Of a stretch of DNA of 64,000 bases, positions 44,816 to 54,894 are shown piece after piece. Where the stretch lies: positions 124,001 through 188,000 of the forward strand of contig NZ_JAKLTM010000006.1 of assembly GCF_022012305.1 (NCBI RefSeq), read 5' to 3'. The notes under the pieces are model-generated. The model was not told the DNA's origin. It made no database searches and saw only the letters and a program-made list of their open reading frames with translations. Position 1 is the stretch's first letter, and each line of letters starts with the position of its first letter. This stretch comes from Ramlibacter paludis. GTDB taxonomy: Bacteria > Pseudomonadota > Gammaproteobacteria > Burkholderiales > Burkholderiaceae_C. Position numbers and translations under genes: made by a program.

Positions 44816-45748
44816 TCACTTCTCCTCCGGCCAGTACAGCCGGTTGGGGTTGTCCACCAGCAGCTTCTGCTGCAGCTCGCGGGTCGGCGCGATGTGCGGA
44901 ATGAAGTCGACCAGCAGGCCGTCGTCCGGCATGTGGCCCTTCAGGTTGGGATGCGGCCAGTCGGTGCCCCACAGCACGCGGTCGGGGAAGCTCTCGACGA
45001 CCTTGCGGGCGAACGGAACCACGTCGCGGTAGGCATTGCGCTCGCCATTCAAGGCGGGCGGGCCGGCCACCGACAGGCGCTCGGGGCAGCTCACCTTGCT
45101 CCAGACGTTGGGATGCTCGCGCATGAACTTCAGGAACAGTTCGAATTCGGGCCCGTCGACCGGCTTGGTGACGTCGGGCCGGCCCATGTGGTCGACGACC
45201 ACGGTGGTCGGCAGGCCGGTGAAGAAGTCCCACAGCTCCGGCAGGTCGACCGCCTCGAAGTAGATCACCACGTGCCAGCCCAGCTTGGCGACGCGGCCGG
45301 CGATCTCCATCAGTTCGTCCTTGGGCGTGAAGTCCACCAGCCGCTTGACGAAGTTGAAGCGCACGCCACGCACGCCGGCGGCATGCATGTCCTGCAGTTC
45401 CTGGTCGGTCACGCTGCGCTTGACGGTCGCCACGCCCTTGGCCTTGCCGTTGGAGGACTTCAGCGCATCGACCAGCGCGCGGTTGTCCGCGCCATGGCAG
45501 GTGGCCTGCACGATCACGTTCCTGGCGAAGCCCAGGTGGTCGCGCAGCGCGAACAGCTGCTGCTTGCTGGCGTCGCAAGGCGTGTACTTGCGCTCGGGCG
45601 CGTAGGGAAATTCGGCGCCGGGGCCGAAGACGTGGCAGTGCGCGTCGACGGCGTTGGGCGGCAGCTTGAACTGCGGCTTGCTCGGACCGGCATACCAGTC
45701 GAGCCAGCCGGGCGTTTTCTCGAATCCACCGGTGGTGGGTTTGCTCAT
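44816..45748 (-). CDS. pmdD: 2-Pyrone-4,6-dicarboxylate hydrolase (PmdD/LigI)
   Basis: 310 residues of the amidohydrolase superfamily. The family sites are AVDAHCHVFGPG, VQATCHGADNRALVDAL, VRFNFVKRLVDF, VVVDHMGRPDV and the final GTDWPHPNLKGHMPDDGLL. LigI enzymes do not need a metal. It hydrolyses the lactone 2-pyrone-4,6-dicarboxylate to 4-oxalomesaconate. Preceded by pmdF and followed by pmdA. Confidence 0.95.
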   Translation of the reverse strand: MSKPTTGGFEKTPGWLDWYAGPSKPQFKLPPNAVDAHCHVFGPGAEFPYAPERKYTPCDASKQQLFALRDHLGFARNVIVQATCHGADNRALVDALKSSNGKAKGVATVKRSVTDQELQDMHAAGVRGVRFNFVKRLVDFTPKDELMEIAGRVAKLGWHVVIYFEAVDLPELWDFFTGLPTTVVVDHMGRPDVTKPVDGPEFELFLKFMREHPNVWSKVSCPERLSVAGPPALNGERNAYRDVVPFARKVVESFPDRVLWGTDWPHPNLKGHMPDDGLLVDFIPHIAPTRELQQKLLVDNPNRLYWPEEK

Positions 45749-45758
45749 GGCTTGCGCT

Positions 45759-46442
45759 TCAGTCGATGTAGCGCAGGCCGGCTTTTTCGAGCGGCTCGCG
45801 CATCTTGTACATGTCCAGGCCCAGCACCCCGCTGGCCAGCTTGGCGCGCTTCTCGCCTTCGTTGGCTTCGCGCGCGGTGGCGGCATCCAGGGTCTTCTTC
45901 GCCAGGGCGGCTGGCACGCAGACCACGCCGTCATCGTCGGCCACGATCACATCGCCGGGGTGCACCAGCGCGCCGGCGCAGACCACCGGGATGTTCACCG
46001 ACCCCAGCGTGGCCTTGACGGTGCCCTTGGAGCTGATGGCGCGGCTCCAGACCGGGAAGTTCATCTCGGTCAGCGTCTTCACGTCGCGCACGCCGGCGTC
46101 GATCACCAGCGCCCGGGCGCCACGCGCCTGGAAGGACGTGGCCAGCAGGTCGCCGAAGAAGCCGTCGGTGTTGTCGGTGGTGCAGGCGGCAATCACGATG
46201 TCGCCCGGCTGGATCTGCTCGGCCACCACGTGCAGCATCCAGTTGTCGCCCGGCTGCAGCAGCACGGTGACGGCGGTGCCGGAGACCTGCGCACCGGGAT
46301 AGATCGGCCGCATGTAGGGTTTCAACAGGCCGACGCGGCCCATGGCTTCGTGCACCGTGGAGGCGCCCAGCTTGGCCAGCGCGTCGGCGGTCGCGCGGTC
46401 GGCGCGCTTGATGTTGCGATAGACAACGCCCAGTTCGTACAT
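45759..46442 (-). CDS. pmdF: 4-Carboxy-4-hydroxy-2-oxoadipate aldolase (PmdF/LigK)
   Basis: 227 residues, matching PmdF/LigK of the RraA-like class II pyruvate aldolase family. Its marks are [15 protein letters not shown] at the N-terminus, [15 protein letters not shown], the metal/substrate motif [20 protein letters not shown] and [18 protein letters not shown]. It cleaves 4-carboxy-4-hydroxy-2-oxoadipate to pyruvate and oxaloacetate, the last pathway step. Confidence 0.95.
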   Translation of the reverse strand: MYELGVVYRNIKRADRATADALAKLGASTVHEAMGRVGLLKPYMRPIYPGAQVSGTAVTVLLQPGDNWMLHVVAEQIQPGDIVIAACTTDNTDGFFGDLLATSFQARGARALVIDAGVRDVKTLTEMNFPVWSRAISSKGTVKATLGSVNIPVVCAGALVHPGDVIVADDDGVVCVPAALAKKTLDAATAREANEGEKRAKLASGVLGLDMYKMREPLEKAGLRYID

Positions 46443-46444
46443 GG

Positions 46445-47479
46445 TCAACGTCCTTGTTGCTTCAGCTTCTTGTCCAGCCGCGGGAACACGCGGCGTGTGT
46501 TGGCTTCGAAGATCTGGTGCTTGTCGGCCGCACTCAGGATGGTCGAAGCGTCGATGTATTTCTTGGTGTCGTCGTAGTAGTTGCCGGTTTCCGGGTCGAT
46601 GCCGCGCACGGCGCCGATCATCTCGGAGGCGAACAGCACGTTCTTGACCGGGATCACCGTGTTGAGCAGGTCGATGCCCGGCTGGTGGTAGACGCAGGTG
46701 TCGAAGAACACGTTGTTCAGCAGATGGTCCTTGAGCAGCGGGCGCTTCATCTCCTGCGCCAGCCCGCGGAAGCGGCCCCAGTGGTACGGCACCGCGCCGC
46801 CGCCGTGGGGGATCAGGAAGCGCAGCGTCGGGAAGTCCTTGAACAGGTCGCCCTGGACCAGCTGCATGAAGGCCGTGGTGTCGGCGTTCAGGTAGTGCGC
46901 GCCCGTCGTGTGGAAGGCCGGGTTGCAGCTGGTCGACACGTGGATCATCGCCGGGATGTCGTACTCCACCATCTTCTCGTAGATGGGGTACCACTGGCGG
47001 TCGGTCAGCGGCGGGCTGTTCCAGTGGCCGCCGGACGGATCGGGATTGAGGTTGATGCCGACGTTGCCGTACTGCTCGACGCACTTCACCAGTTCCGGGA
47101 TGCAGGTCTCGGGCGCCACGCCCGGCGACTGCGGCAGCATCGCCACCGGCACGAAGTGCTCCGGAAACAGCTGGCTCACGCGGAAGCACAGCTCGTTGCA
47201 GATCGCCGCCCAGGTGCTGGAGACCTGGAAGTCGCCGATGTGGTGGGCCATGAAGCTCGCGCGCGGCGAGAACAGCGTGAGGTCGTTGCCGCGCTCCTTC
47301 ATCAGGCGCAGCTGGTTGCTGCGGATGGTCTCGCGGATGTCGTCGTCGCTGATCTTCAGCTCGGACACCTTGGGCATCTGCGCCGGGTCCTTGATGCCGG
47401 CGATCTGCCGGTTGCGCCACTCCTCCAGCTGCTTGGGCGCGGTGGTGTAGTGGCCGTGGCAATCGATGATCAGGCTCAT
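46445..47479 (-). CDS. pmdE: 4-Oxalomesaconate hydratase (PmdE/LigJ)
   Basis: 344 residues of the amidohydrolase superfamily, ACMSD-like. The N-terminal metal motif is [73 protein letters not shown] and [13 protein letters not shown] follow in the LigJ order. It hydrates 4-oxalomesaconate to 4-carboxy-4-hydroxy-2-oxoadipate. It starts 37 bp after the ModA-like gene and is 2 bp before pmdF. Confidence 0.95.
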   Translation of the reverse strand: MSLIIDCHGHYTTAPKQLEEWRNRQIAGIKDPAQMPKVSELKISDDDIRETIRSNQLRLMKERGNDLTLFSPRASFMAHHIGDFQVSSTWAAICNELCFRVSQLFPEHFVPVAMLPQSPGVAPETCIPELVKCVEQYGNVGINLNPDPSGGHWNSPPLTDRQWYPIYEKMVEYDIPAMIHVSTSCNPAFHTTGAHYLNADTTAFMQLVQGDLFKDFPTLRFLIPHGGGAVPYHWGRFRGLAQEMKRPLLKDHLLNNVFFDTCVYHQPGIDLLNTVIPVKNVLFASEMIGAVRGIDPETGNYYDDTKKYIDASTILSAADKHQIFEANTRRVFPRLDKKLKQQGR

Positions 47480-47516
47480 CTCGTCTCTTCCTCGTGGGAT
47501 GCCCAGGGGGCTGGAT

Positions 47517-48206
47517 TCAGGCGGGGTCCATCCCGTGGCTGCGCTTGGCGGCCGCAGTGGCGGACGACGCCAGGTACGCGAACAGGGACCGCACGGCCTC
47601 GGGCTGCGCCGAGGCGGCGCACAGGCCGGCGGAGAAGGTGGTGGTGATCTGCACGGCGGCCGGCAGCGGCCCGACGACGGTGATGCCTTGCAGGTGCATC
47701 AGCTCGCTCAGTTGCTGGAAGCCGAGGGCGACTTCGCCGCGTGCCACCAGGCTGCCGACCGGCACGCCCGGCGGTGCCTGCAGCAGCCGGCCCTGCAGCT
47801 GCTCCGCGATGCCCCAGCGCTCGAACTGCTTGACCAGCGCGACACCGCTCGGCCCGGTGGAATAGCCGACGCTCTTCGCCGCCAGCACGGCGCGCTTCAA
47901 TGCGTCTTCGGTGGAAATATCGGGGGCCGGTTCGCCCGCGCGTACGGCGACGGCCACGCCGGAGTGCACCAGGTCCACGCGGCTGCCCGGGACCACGCGG
48001 CCGGCGGCCGCCAGCTTGTCGATGGCATCGGCCGCCAGCACCACGAAGTCGAAGTACTCGCCGCCCTGCACGCGCTTGGCCGCATCGACGCCGCCCACCG
48101 ATTCGATGGCGACCGGCGCGCCGGACTGCTTCTCGTAGCCGGCAGCCAGCTCGCCCAGCACCTGGCGGGTGGCCATCGACGAAATACCCTGGATCACCGC
48201 AGTCAT
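47517..48206 (-). CDS. ModA-like substrate-binding protein without signal peptide
   Basis: 229 residues of the type 2 periplasmic-binding fold seen in ModA: VAIESVGGVDAAKRVQGGEYFDFVVLAADAIDKL, VGYSTGPSGVALVKQFERWGI and GEVALGFQQLSELMHLQGITVVG. It has no N-terminal signal (MTAVIQGISSMATRQVLG), so it is probably cytoplasmic. It is the first gene of the pmd operon, where Comamonas pmd clusters instead carry transport and isomerase genes. It may sense or bind a pathway acid; this is inference. It could also have lost a signal peptide. Confidence 0.82.
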   Translation of the reverse strand: MTAVIQGISSMATRQVLGELAAGYEKQSGAPVAIESVGGVDAAKRVQGGEYFDFVVLAADAIDKLAAAGRVVPGSRVDLVHSGVAVAVRAGEPAPDISTEDALKRAVLAAKSVGYSTGPSGVALVKQFERWGIAEQLQGRLLQAPPGVPVGSLVARGEVALGFQQLSELMHLQGITVVGPLPAAVQITTTFSAGLCAASAQPEAVRSLFAYLASSATAAAKRSHGMDPA

Positions 48207-48261
48207 GGCGGGGATTGTGGTCGCGCCCCGGGGGAAACAGAAGCGCGGCAGCCGACTACCA

Positions 48262-48300
48262 GCTATACCGCTTCGGCATAATTACTGCAAAGCTATACCG
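48262..48300 (-). promoter_or_regulatory. pmd operon promoter with LysR-type operator
   Basis: Minus-strand TTGCAG (48290-48285), a 17-bp spacer and TATAGC (48267-48262). An imperfect dyad TATACCG-CTT-CGGCATA (48264-48280) of the T-N11-A type covers the -10 and spacer. AGCTATACCG occurs twice in direct repeat, at 48261 and 48291. This fits a LysR activation/recognition layout between divergent genes. Confidence 0.6.
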
Positions 48301-48306
48301 GATTCC

Positions 48307-49218
48307 ATGGACCTCAAGCAGCTCGAGTATTTCGTGCGCGTCGCCGAACTGGGCAGTTTCACGCGCGCCGCCAGCGAGCTCGACGTGGCCCAGCCCGCGC
48401 TGAGCCGCCAGGTCCGCCTGCTCGAGGTGGAGCTGCGCCAGACCCTGCTGGTGCGCAACGGCCGCGGGGCGGTGCCGACCGAGGCGGGCAAGCTGCTGCT
48501 CGATCACGGGCGCGGCATCCTGTACCAGGTGGAGCGCGCGCGTGAAGACCTGGGGCGCCTGCGGGGCGGCCTGGCGGGACGGGTGGCCGTCGGCTTGCCC
48601 AGCAGCGTGGCTCGGGTGCTGACCGTTCCGCTCACCCGCGCGTTCCGCGAGGCGCTGCCCGAGGCCAAGCTCTCGATCAGCGAAGGCTTGTCGGCGGGCC
48701 TCCAGCAGGGCCTGGCCGCCGGCCGGCTGGACATCGTCGTGCTGTACAACGCCCAGCCTTCGCGCGAGCTCGACGTGAGCCCGCTCTTCGACGAGGACCT
48801 CCTGCTGGTGCGCGCCCGCCCGCCTGGCCTGCACGAGGACCCGCCGCCGGGGCCGGTGGACCTGGCCGAGGTCGCCAGGCTGCCGCTGGTGATCCCGAGC
48901 CGCCCGAATGCGATCCGCATGCACGTCGAAGCCGAGATGGCCGACATCGGCTGCCGGCCCAACGTGGCGCTGGAGATCGACGGCGTGTCGGCGATCCTGG
49001 ACCTGGTGCTCGATGGCGCCGGCTGCGCCATCCTGTCGCGCAATGCCTTGCTGCACACGCCGCGGCCTTCGGCCTATACCGCGCAGCAGATCGGCACTCC
49101 GCCGCTGCGCATCCGGCTGTCGCTCGCCACCAGCCTGCAGCGGCCGGCGACGCCGGTGCAGAAGGCGGCGCTGGACCTGATCCGGAAGACCGCGCCCGGG
49201 GTGGTGGCGCACGTGTAG
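48307..49218 (+). CDS. LysR-family regulator, probable pmd activator
   Basis: 303 residues. The winged HTH is at 1-60 (MDLKQLEYFVRVAELGSFTRAASELDVAQPALSRQ as an opening, given here in part) and the co-inducer-binding domain at about 90-295. Divergent orientation and a shared operator make it the likely regulator of the pmd operon, like PmdR. The effector would be a pathway acid, but nothing in the sequence names it. The ATG at 48307 directly follows the second operator copy. Confidence 0.88.
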   Translation: MDLKQLEYFVRVAELGSFTRAASELDVAQPALSRQVRLLEVELRQTLLVRNGRGAVPTEAGKLLLDHGRGILYQVERAREDLGRLRGGLAGRVAVGLPSSVARVLTVPLTRAFREALPEAKLSISEGLSAGLQQGLAAGRLDIVVLYNAQPSRELDVSPLFDEDLLLVRARPPGLHEDPPPGPVDLAEVARLPLVIPSRPNAIRMHVEAEMADIGCRPNVALEIDGVSAILDLVLDGAGCAILSRNALLHTPRPSAYTAQQIGTPPLRIRLSLATSLQRPATPVQKAALDLIRKTAPGVVAHV

Positions 49219-49247
49219 GCCGGGGTGGCAACCCCGGCTCTCCCTTT

Positions 49248-50222
49248 CTACTGCTTCGGAATCTTCGCCCGCTCGATCACGCCGCTCCAGCGCTTGATGT
49301 CGCTCGCGAGCAGGCCGGCGAGCTGCTCCGGCGTGCTGGAGGCCGCATCCACGTCCAGCTCCGCCAGCTTCTTCTTCAGGTCCGCACTCGCCAGCGCCGC
49401 CTGCAGCTCCCGGTTCAGGCGGACGACGACGTCGCGCGGCGTCTTCGCCGGCGCCGCCAGGGCGTTCCAGGAAGCGATGTGCAGCTGCTGCAGCGCGCCG
49501 CCGGTCTCCGAAGCCGTCGGCACGTCAGGCATGCCGGCCGGCCGCTTCTGGCCGAAGGTCGCCAGCGCGCGTACCGCCTTGGACGTCACTTGCGACTTCA
49601 TCGGCGCGAGGATTTCCACCGCCGCATCGACCGTGCCGCCGCGCAGCGCCGTGATCACCGCCGGCGTCCCGTTGAAAGGCACCACCTGCGCATCGATGCC
49701 GGCCGTCGTCTTGAAGAGTTCCGCGGCCAGGTTCTGCGTGCTGCCCACCGCGATGGTCGCGATGTTCAGCTTGCCGGGCCGTGCCTTGGCGTCGGCCAGC
49801 AGGTCACCCAGCGTCTTGTAGCGCGAGTTCTCCGGGACGAAGACCGCGATGTCGAAAGTGCCCAGCAGCGAGATCGGCGCGAAGTCCTTCTGCGCATCGA
49901 AGGGCAGCTTGTTGAACAGGCCCGCGCTGACCGCGGTGCCGTTGGACATCAGCAGCAGCGTGGTGCCGTCCGGTTCGGCATGGGCGACGACGTCACCCGC
50001 GGTGACACCGCCCGCGCCCGGGCGGTTGTCGATGATCACGCCCTGCCCGATCTGTTCGCTCAGCTTTTGGCCCACCGCGCGCGCCGTCAGGTCGGCGACG
50101 CCGCCGGCGCCGAAGGGCACCACGATTCGGATCGGCTTGCCCGGCCACCTGGCCTGGCCGAAGGCGGTGGAGGTGCAGGCCGCGAGCAAGGCGGCCAAGG
50201 TCTGCCGGCGCGAGAGCTTCAT
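49248..50222 (-). CDS. Bug-family (TctC-like) periplasmic binding protein
   Basis: 324 residues. The signal peptide (1-22, ending AFG-QA) carries a twin-Arg-like SRRQTLAALLAA. The Bug domain has WPGKPIRIVVPFGAGGVADLTARAVG, IIDNRPGAGGVTAGDVVAHAEPDG and the C-terminal MPDVPTASETGG. It lies 4 bp after livF and is likely co-transcribed with the Liv-type ABC transporter. That is unusual because Bug receptors serve TTT transporters, not ABC importers. Confidence 0.92.
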   Translation of the reverse strand: MKLSRRQTLAALLAACTSTAFGQARWPGKPIRIVVPFGAGGVADLTARAVGQKLSEQIGQGVIIDNRPGAGGVTAGDVVAHAEPDGTTLLLMSNGTAVSAGLFNKLPFDAQKDFAPISLLGTFDIAVFVPENSRYKTLGDLLADAKARPGKLNIATIAVGSTQNLAAELFKTTAGIDAQVVPFNGTPAVITALRGGTVDAAVEILAPMKSQVTSKAVRALATFGQKRPAGMPDVPTASETGGALQQLHIASWNALAAPAKTPRDVVVRLNRELQAALASADLKKKLAELDVDAASSTPEQLAGLLASDIKRWSGVIERAKIPKQ

Positions 50223-50226
50223 GCCT

Positions 50227-50923
<697 letters not shown>

Positions 50924-50931
<8 letters not shown>

Positions 50932-51685
50932 GCGCTTCCTCCCCGTGACCGAGGTAGACGGCCTTCACCTCGGGATCGGCGGCGATTTCCTCCGGCGTGC
51001 CTTCGGTGAGCACCGCGCCGTTCACCAGCACGGTCATGCGGTCGGCAAAGCTGAAGACGAGATCCATGTCGTGTTCGATCAGCAGCACCGAGACGTCGGC
51101 CGGCAGCGCGGCCACGGTCTGCAGCAGTTCCTCGCGCTCGCCGGCGGGAACACCCGCGACCGGCTCGTCGAGCAGCAGCACGCGCGGCTCGCAGGCCAGC
51201 GCGATCGCGATCTCCAGCAGGCGGCGCTTGCCGTAGGCCAGCACTTCGGTCTTCTGGTTCATCACCTCGGTCAGGTGGAACTGCGCCAGCAGCTGCTCGG
51301 CGCGTTCGGCCACCGCGGCGTGGCTGCCGAGGGACGGCCACCAGCGCGCGCCGAGGCCGCGCTGCTGCGCGACCACCAGCGCCAGCGTCTGCAGCGGCGT
51401 CATCGAGGCGAACAGCTGGTTGATCTGGAAGGTGCGGACCATGCCGCGCCGCACGCGCTTGTACGGCGCGAGGCGGCTGATGTCCTCGCCCTCCAGGATG
51501 ATGGTGCCTTCGGTGGGCTCGAGGACGCCGGTCAGCAGGTTGATCAGCGTCGTCTTGCCGGCGCCGTTGGGGCCGATCAGGGCGTGGCGGGCGCCGCGCC
51601 GCAGGTTCAGCGTGACGTTCTGGGTGGCGGTGATGCCGCCGAAGCGCTTGACCAGGCCTTGCGCGGAAAGGACGTGTTCGCTCAT
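50924..51685 (-). CDS. livG: Liv-type ABC transporter ATPase (LivG)
   Basis: 253 residues. Walker A is GPNGAGKTTLINLLTG, with MVRTFQINQLFASMTPLQTLAL typical of LivG and Walker B LLLDEPVAGVP. The signature motif is altered: VLAYGKRRLLEIAIAL replaces LSYGxQR by AYGKRR. It pairs with LivF. Overlaps livM by 4 bp. Confidence 0.95.
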
Positions 51686-52647
51686 CGCGCCGCCCCCCGC
51701 TTGATCCAGGTCCAGGGCTTGAAGATGCGATCACGGCCCACCAGCACCAGCACCACCAGGAACAGGCCGATCCAGAAGGTCCAGTACTGCGGCGTGATCT
51801 GCGAGATGAAGTCCTGCAGCAGCTTGAACACGATGGCACCGGTGATGCCGCCATAGAGCCAGCCCACGCCGCCGATCACCAGCATCAGCATGACGTCGGC
51901 GGAGCGGTGGAACTCGAACACGTCGAGCGAGGCGAAGCCGGAGGTCTGCGTGAACAGCGCGCCGGCCGCACCGGCCAGCGCCGCCGCCACGGTGTAGATC
52001 GCTATCAGGCGCGCGTGCACCGGGATGCCGATGGCCATGGCGCGCAGGCGGTTGTCGCGGATCGCCTTCAGCGTGGCGCCGAAGGGCGAGTTGACGATGC
52101 GCCGCGCGACGAGGAACAGCACCAGCAGCACGACCAGCGAATACATCGAGGCGACCTTGCCGGCCAGGTCGAACTCGAACTTGCCGAGCAGCGGCGAGAA
52201 CACCAGGCCCTGGATGCCGTCGGTGCCGCCGGTCAGCCAGTCCAGCTTGTTGGCCAGCTCCAGCAGGATCAGCGCCACGCCCAGGGTCACCATCAGGCGC
52301 GTGAGGTCGGAGCCGCGCAGCACGGTCAGGCTGGCCACCAGTCCCAGCAGCGCCGCGGCGGCCATGGCCACCAGCAGGCCCACGTGCGGATCGGGCATCA
52401 CGTGCTTGCAGAAGAGCGCCGCGGTGTAGGCGCCCAGGCCGAAGAAGGCGGCATGGCCCAGCGACACGATGCCGCCGAAACCCAGCACCAGGTCGAGCGA
52501 GACGGCGAACAGCGCGAAGATGGCGATCTCGTTGACGATCAGCGCGTGCGAGGGAAACACCAGCGGCGCCGCGAAGATCGCGAGCCACAGCACCGGCTCC
52601 CACCACTTCATGCGGCTGTCGCCGCGCAGGCTTTGCAAAGCGTTCAT
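51682..52647 (-). CDS. livM: Liv-type ABC permease (LivM)
   Basis: 321 residues with about nine membrane helices. Family motifs are VSLDLVLGFGGIVSLGHAAFFGLGAY and the cytoplasmic coupling loop NSPFGATLKAIRDNRLRAMAIGIPV, then a GWLYGGITGA segment. It forms the inner-membrane channel with LivH. It overlaps livH and livG by 4 bp each, so the block is translated together. Confidence 0.95.
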   Translation of the reverse strand: MNALQSLRGDSRMKWWEPVLWLAIFAAPLVFPSHALIVNEIAIFALFAVSLDLVLGFGGIVSLGHAAFFGLGAYTAALFCKHVMPDPHVGLLVAMAAAALLGLVASLTVLRGSDLTRLMVTLGVALILLELANKLDWLTGGTDGIQGLVFSPLLGKFEFDLAGKVASMYSLVVLLVLFLVARRIVNSPFGATLKAIRDNRLRAMAIGIPVHARLIAIYTVAAALAGAAGALFTQTSGFASLDVFEFHRSADVMLMLVIGGVGWLYGGITGAIVFKLLQDFISQITPQYWTFWIGLFLVVLVLVGRDRIFKPWTWIKRGAAR

Positions 52648-53507
52648 GCCTTGCCGCCTTGCCGCACGAACAGGCCGTTCGGCTTCCACAGCAGGATCAC
52701 GATCATCAGGCTGTAGACGATGAAGGCGCCCATCTTGGGGATGTAGTACTTGCCGGCCACGTCGGCGATGCCGAGCAGCAGGGCCGCCAGCAACGGGCCG
52801 GTGATGGACGACGTGCCGCCCACCGCCACGACGATCAGGAAATAGATCATGAACTTGAGCGGGAAGCTCGGATCGAGGCCGAGCACTTCGGCGCCCAGCG
52901 CACCGCCCAGGCCGGCCAGGCCGGAGCCGAAGGCGAAGGTGGAGAGGAACACGATGTTGACGTTGATGCCCATGCCCGCCGCGACCCGCTGGTCGTCGAC
53001 CGAAGCGCGCAGGCGGCTGCCGAAGCGCGTCTTCGCCAGGATGTACTGCAGGCCCACCGTGAGCGCTGCGCAGACGGCGATGATGAACAGCCGGTAGTGG
53101 CCCATCCCCAGCGAGCCGATCTCGGTGCGGCCCTTGAGCCACGCCGGCAACTGGATGATCTGCTGGGTGGAGCCGACGTAGTAGTCGACCGCCGCCACCG
53201 CCATGAACACCAGCCCGATCGAGAACAGCACCTGGTCCAGGTGCGGCTTGCTGTAGAGCGGCCGGTACAGCGTGCGTTCGAGCACCGCCCCGAGCAGCGC
53301 GGAGCCGGCAAACGCGACCGGCAGGCAGACCAGGAAAGGCACGTCCAGGCGCTGCATCAGCAGCACCGTGATGTAGCCGCCGACCATGGCGAAGGCGCCG
53401 TGGGCCAGGTTGATGAAGTTCATCAGGCCCATGGTCACTGCCAGTCCGACCGCGAGCACGAACAGCAGCATGCCGTAGGCGATGCCGTCGAAGAGGATGG
53501 TGAGCAT
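52644..53507 (-). CDS. livH: Liv-type ABC permease (LivH)
   Basis: 287 residues with about eight membrane helices. The N-terminal FVLAVGLAVTMGLMNFINLAHGAF is the LivH hallmark, with the loop KTRFGSRLRASVDDQRVAAGMGIN as EAA-like coupling segment and GTSSITGPLLAALLLGIADV at the C-terminus. It is the first permease gene after the binding-protein gene, separated by strong hairpins. Confidence 0.95.
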   Translation of the reverse strand: MLTILFDGIAYGMLLFVLAVGLAVTMGLMNFINLAHGAFAMVGGYITVLLMQRLDVPFLVCLPVAFAGSALLGAVLERTLYRPLYSKPHLDQVLFSIGLVFMAVAAVDYYVGSTQQIIQLPAWLKGRTEIGSLGMGHYRLFIIAVCAALTVGLQYILAKTRFGSRLRASVDDQRVAAGMGINVNIVFLSTFAFGSGLAGLGGALGAEVLGLDPSFPLKFMIYFLIVVAVGGTSSITGPLLAALLLGIADVAGKYYIPKMGAFIVYSLMIVILLWKPNGLFVRQGGKA

Positions 53508-53514
53508 TTGGGGA

Positions 53515-53594
53515 GGGGCTAGAGGCTGGAGGCTGGGGGCTAGGGACCGGGGCCGGGTTGTTTCCCTAGCCTCCAGCCTCTAGCCTCCAGCCCC
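53515..53594. repeat. Heptad-repeat inverted arms between binding-protein and livH genes
   Basis: Two 31-bp arms (53515-53545 and 53564-53594) match at 28 of 31 positions when one is reverse complemented. Each arm is built from near-identical 7-bp units of the form RGAGGCT or GGGGGCT. The loop is 18 bp. It would fold into a long hairpin in RNA from either strand and may be a dispersed repeat. Confidence 0.7.
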
Positions 53595-53595
53595 T

Positions 53596-53612
53596 GCGGC
53601 GCTTCGCGCCGC
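53596..53612 (-). terminator. Hairpin just after the binding-protein gene
   Basis: Perfect 7-bp GC stem GCGGCGC / GCGCCGC with a TTC loop, 3 bp past the stop codon. It has no U-tract, so it is more likely an attenuator or 3' stabiliser that keeps the binding-protein mRNA in excess over livHMGF. Confidence 0.55.
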
Positions 53613-53615
53613 CGC

Positions 53616-54788
53616 TTACTTCGACTTGCCCGGATCCTTGACGTCCTTGATCACGTCGAATTCGACGTTCCAGAGCTGGCCGTCCTTCTTCTCGACCTTG
53701 CGCAGGTAGATGTTCTGCACGATGTCGCGGGTCTGCGCGTCGATGAACACCGGGCCGCGCGGGCTTTCGAAGATCTGGCCCTTCATGGCGCCCAGCAGCG
53801 CCTCGCCGCCGCCCTTGCCGCCGGTCTTCTTCAGCGCTTCGTAGATCACGCGCATGCCGTCGTAGCCACCCACCGCCATGAAGTTGGGGCGCAGGTTCTT
53901 GTTGGCCTTCTGGAATTCGGCCACGAACTTCTTGTTCGCCGCCGACGGGTGCGCCGTGGAGTAGTGGTGCGAGGTGACGACACCCAGGGCGACGTCGCCC
54001 ATGTCGTTGAGCTGGTCGTCGTCCGTGACGTCGCCGGTGCCGATCAGCTTGATGCCGGCCTTGTCCATGCCGCGCTCGCCGAACTGCTTCATCACCGCGG
54101 CGCCCGCGCCCGAGGGCACGAACACGAACAGCGCGTCCGGCTTGAGGTCACGCACCTTCTGCAGGAAGGGCGCGAAGTCCGGGTTGCGCAGCGGCACGCG
54201 CAGCGTCTCCGGCACCTTGCCGCCGTTGAACAGGAAGCGGTCCTTGAAGTACTTCTCGGCGTCGATGCCGGGGCCGTAGTCGCTGACCAGCGTCACCACG
54301 GACTTGATGCCGTTCTTCGGCGCCCAGTCGGCCAGGGCCACCGAGGCCTGCGGCAGCGTGAAGCTGGAACGCACGATGAAGGGCGAGGCTTCGGTGATGC
54401 TGGAAGTGGCGGCGGCCATCACGACCAGCGGCGTCTTCGACTGCGTCGCGATGGGGGCCACGGCCAGGGCCGAGGGCGTGATGCCCATGCCGGCCAGCAC
54501 GTCGACCTTCTCGTTCACCACCAGTTCCTGCGCCAGGCGGCGCGTGACGTCGGGCAGGCTGGTGTCGTCCTTGACGATCAGCTGCACCTTCTTGCCGGCG
54601 ACGGTGTCGCCGTTCTGCGCCATCCACAACTTGGCGGCGGCCTCGATCTGGCGGCCGGTGGTGGCCTGCTGGCCCGTCATCGGCAGGATCAGGCCGATCT
54701 TGAAGACGTTGGCCTGCGCCAGGGCGGCGCCGCCGGTGCCGGCCAGGGCCAGCGCGATCGCGGCCTGGATCATTGTTCTCTTCTGCAT
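53616..54788 (-). CDS. Liv-type periplasmic binding protein
   Basis: 390 residues. The signal peptide (1-24, ending ALA-QA) precedes a Peripla_BP_6 fold: VFKIGLILPMTGQQATTGRQIEAAAKL, VNEKVDVLAGMGITPSALAVAPIA, LVSDYGPGIDAEKYFKDRF and AVGGYDGMRVIYEALKKTGG. It binds the substrate for LivHMGF. Family members in aromatic clusters often bind hydroxybenzoates, vanillate-like acids or protocatechuate; here the substrate is inferred only from context. First gene of the liv operon. Confidence 0.92.
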   Translation of the reverse strand: MQKRTMIQAAIALALAGTGGAALAQANVFKIGLILPMTGQQATTGRQIEAAAKLWMAQNGDTVAGKKVQLIVKDDTSLPDVTRRLAQELVVNEKVDVLAGMGITPSALAVAPIATQSKTPLVVMAAATSSITEASPFIVRSSFTLPQASVALADWAPKNGIKSVVTLVSDYGPGIDAEKYFKDRFLFNGGKVPETLRVPLRNPDFAPFLQKVRDLKPDALFVFVPSGAGAAVMKQFGERGMDKAGIKLIGTGDVTDDDQLNDMGDVALGVVTSHHYSTAHPSAANKKFVAEFQKANKNLRPNFMAVGGYDGMRVIYEALKKTGGKGGGEALLGAMKGQIFESPRGPVFIDAQTRDIVQNIYLRKVEKKDGQLWNVEFDVIKDVKDPGKSK

Positions 54789-54894
54789 GTCGGGTCTCCA
54801 GTTTGTGGGGTGGGCAGCCAGAGGCGCGCCCAGGGTGCGTCGGCGCGCATTCTCCGCCCGCCGGCTGGCAGCGAAAAGCCCACCCCGGGGTCTA

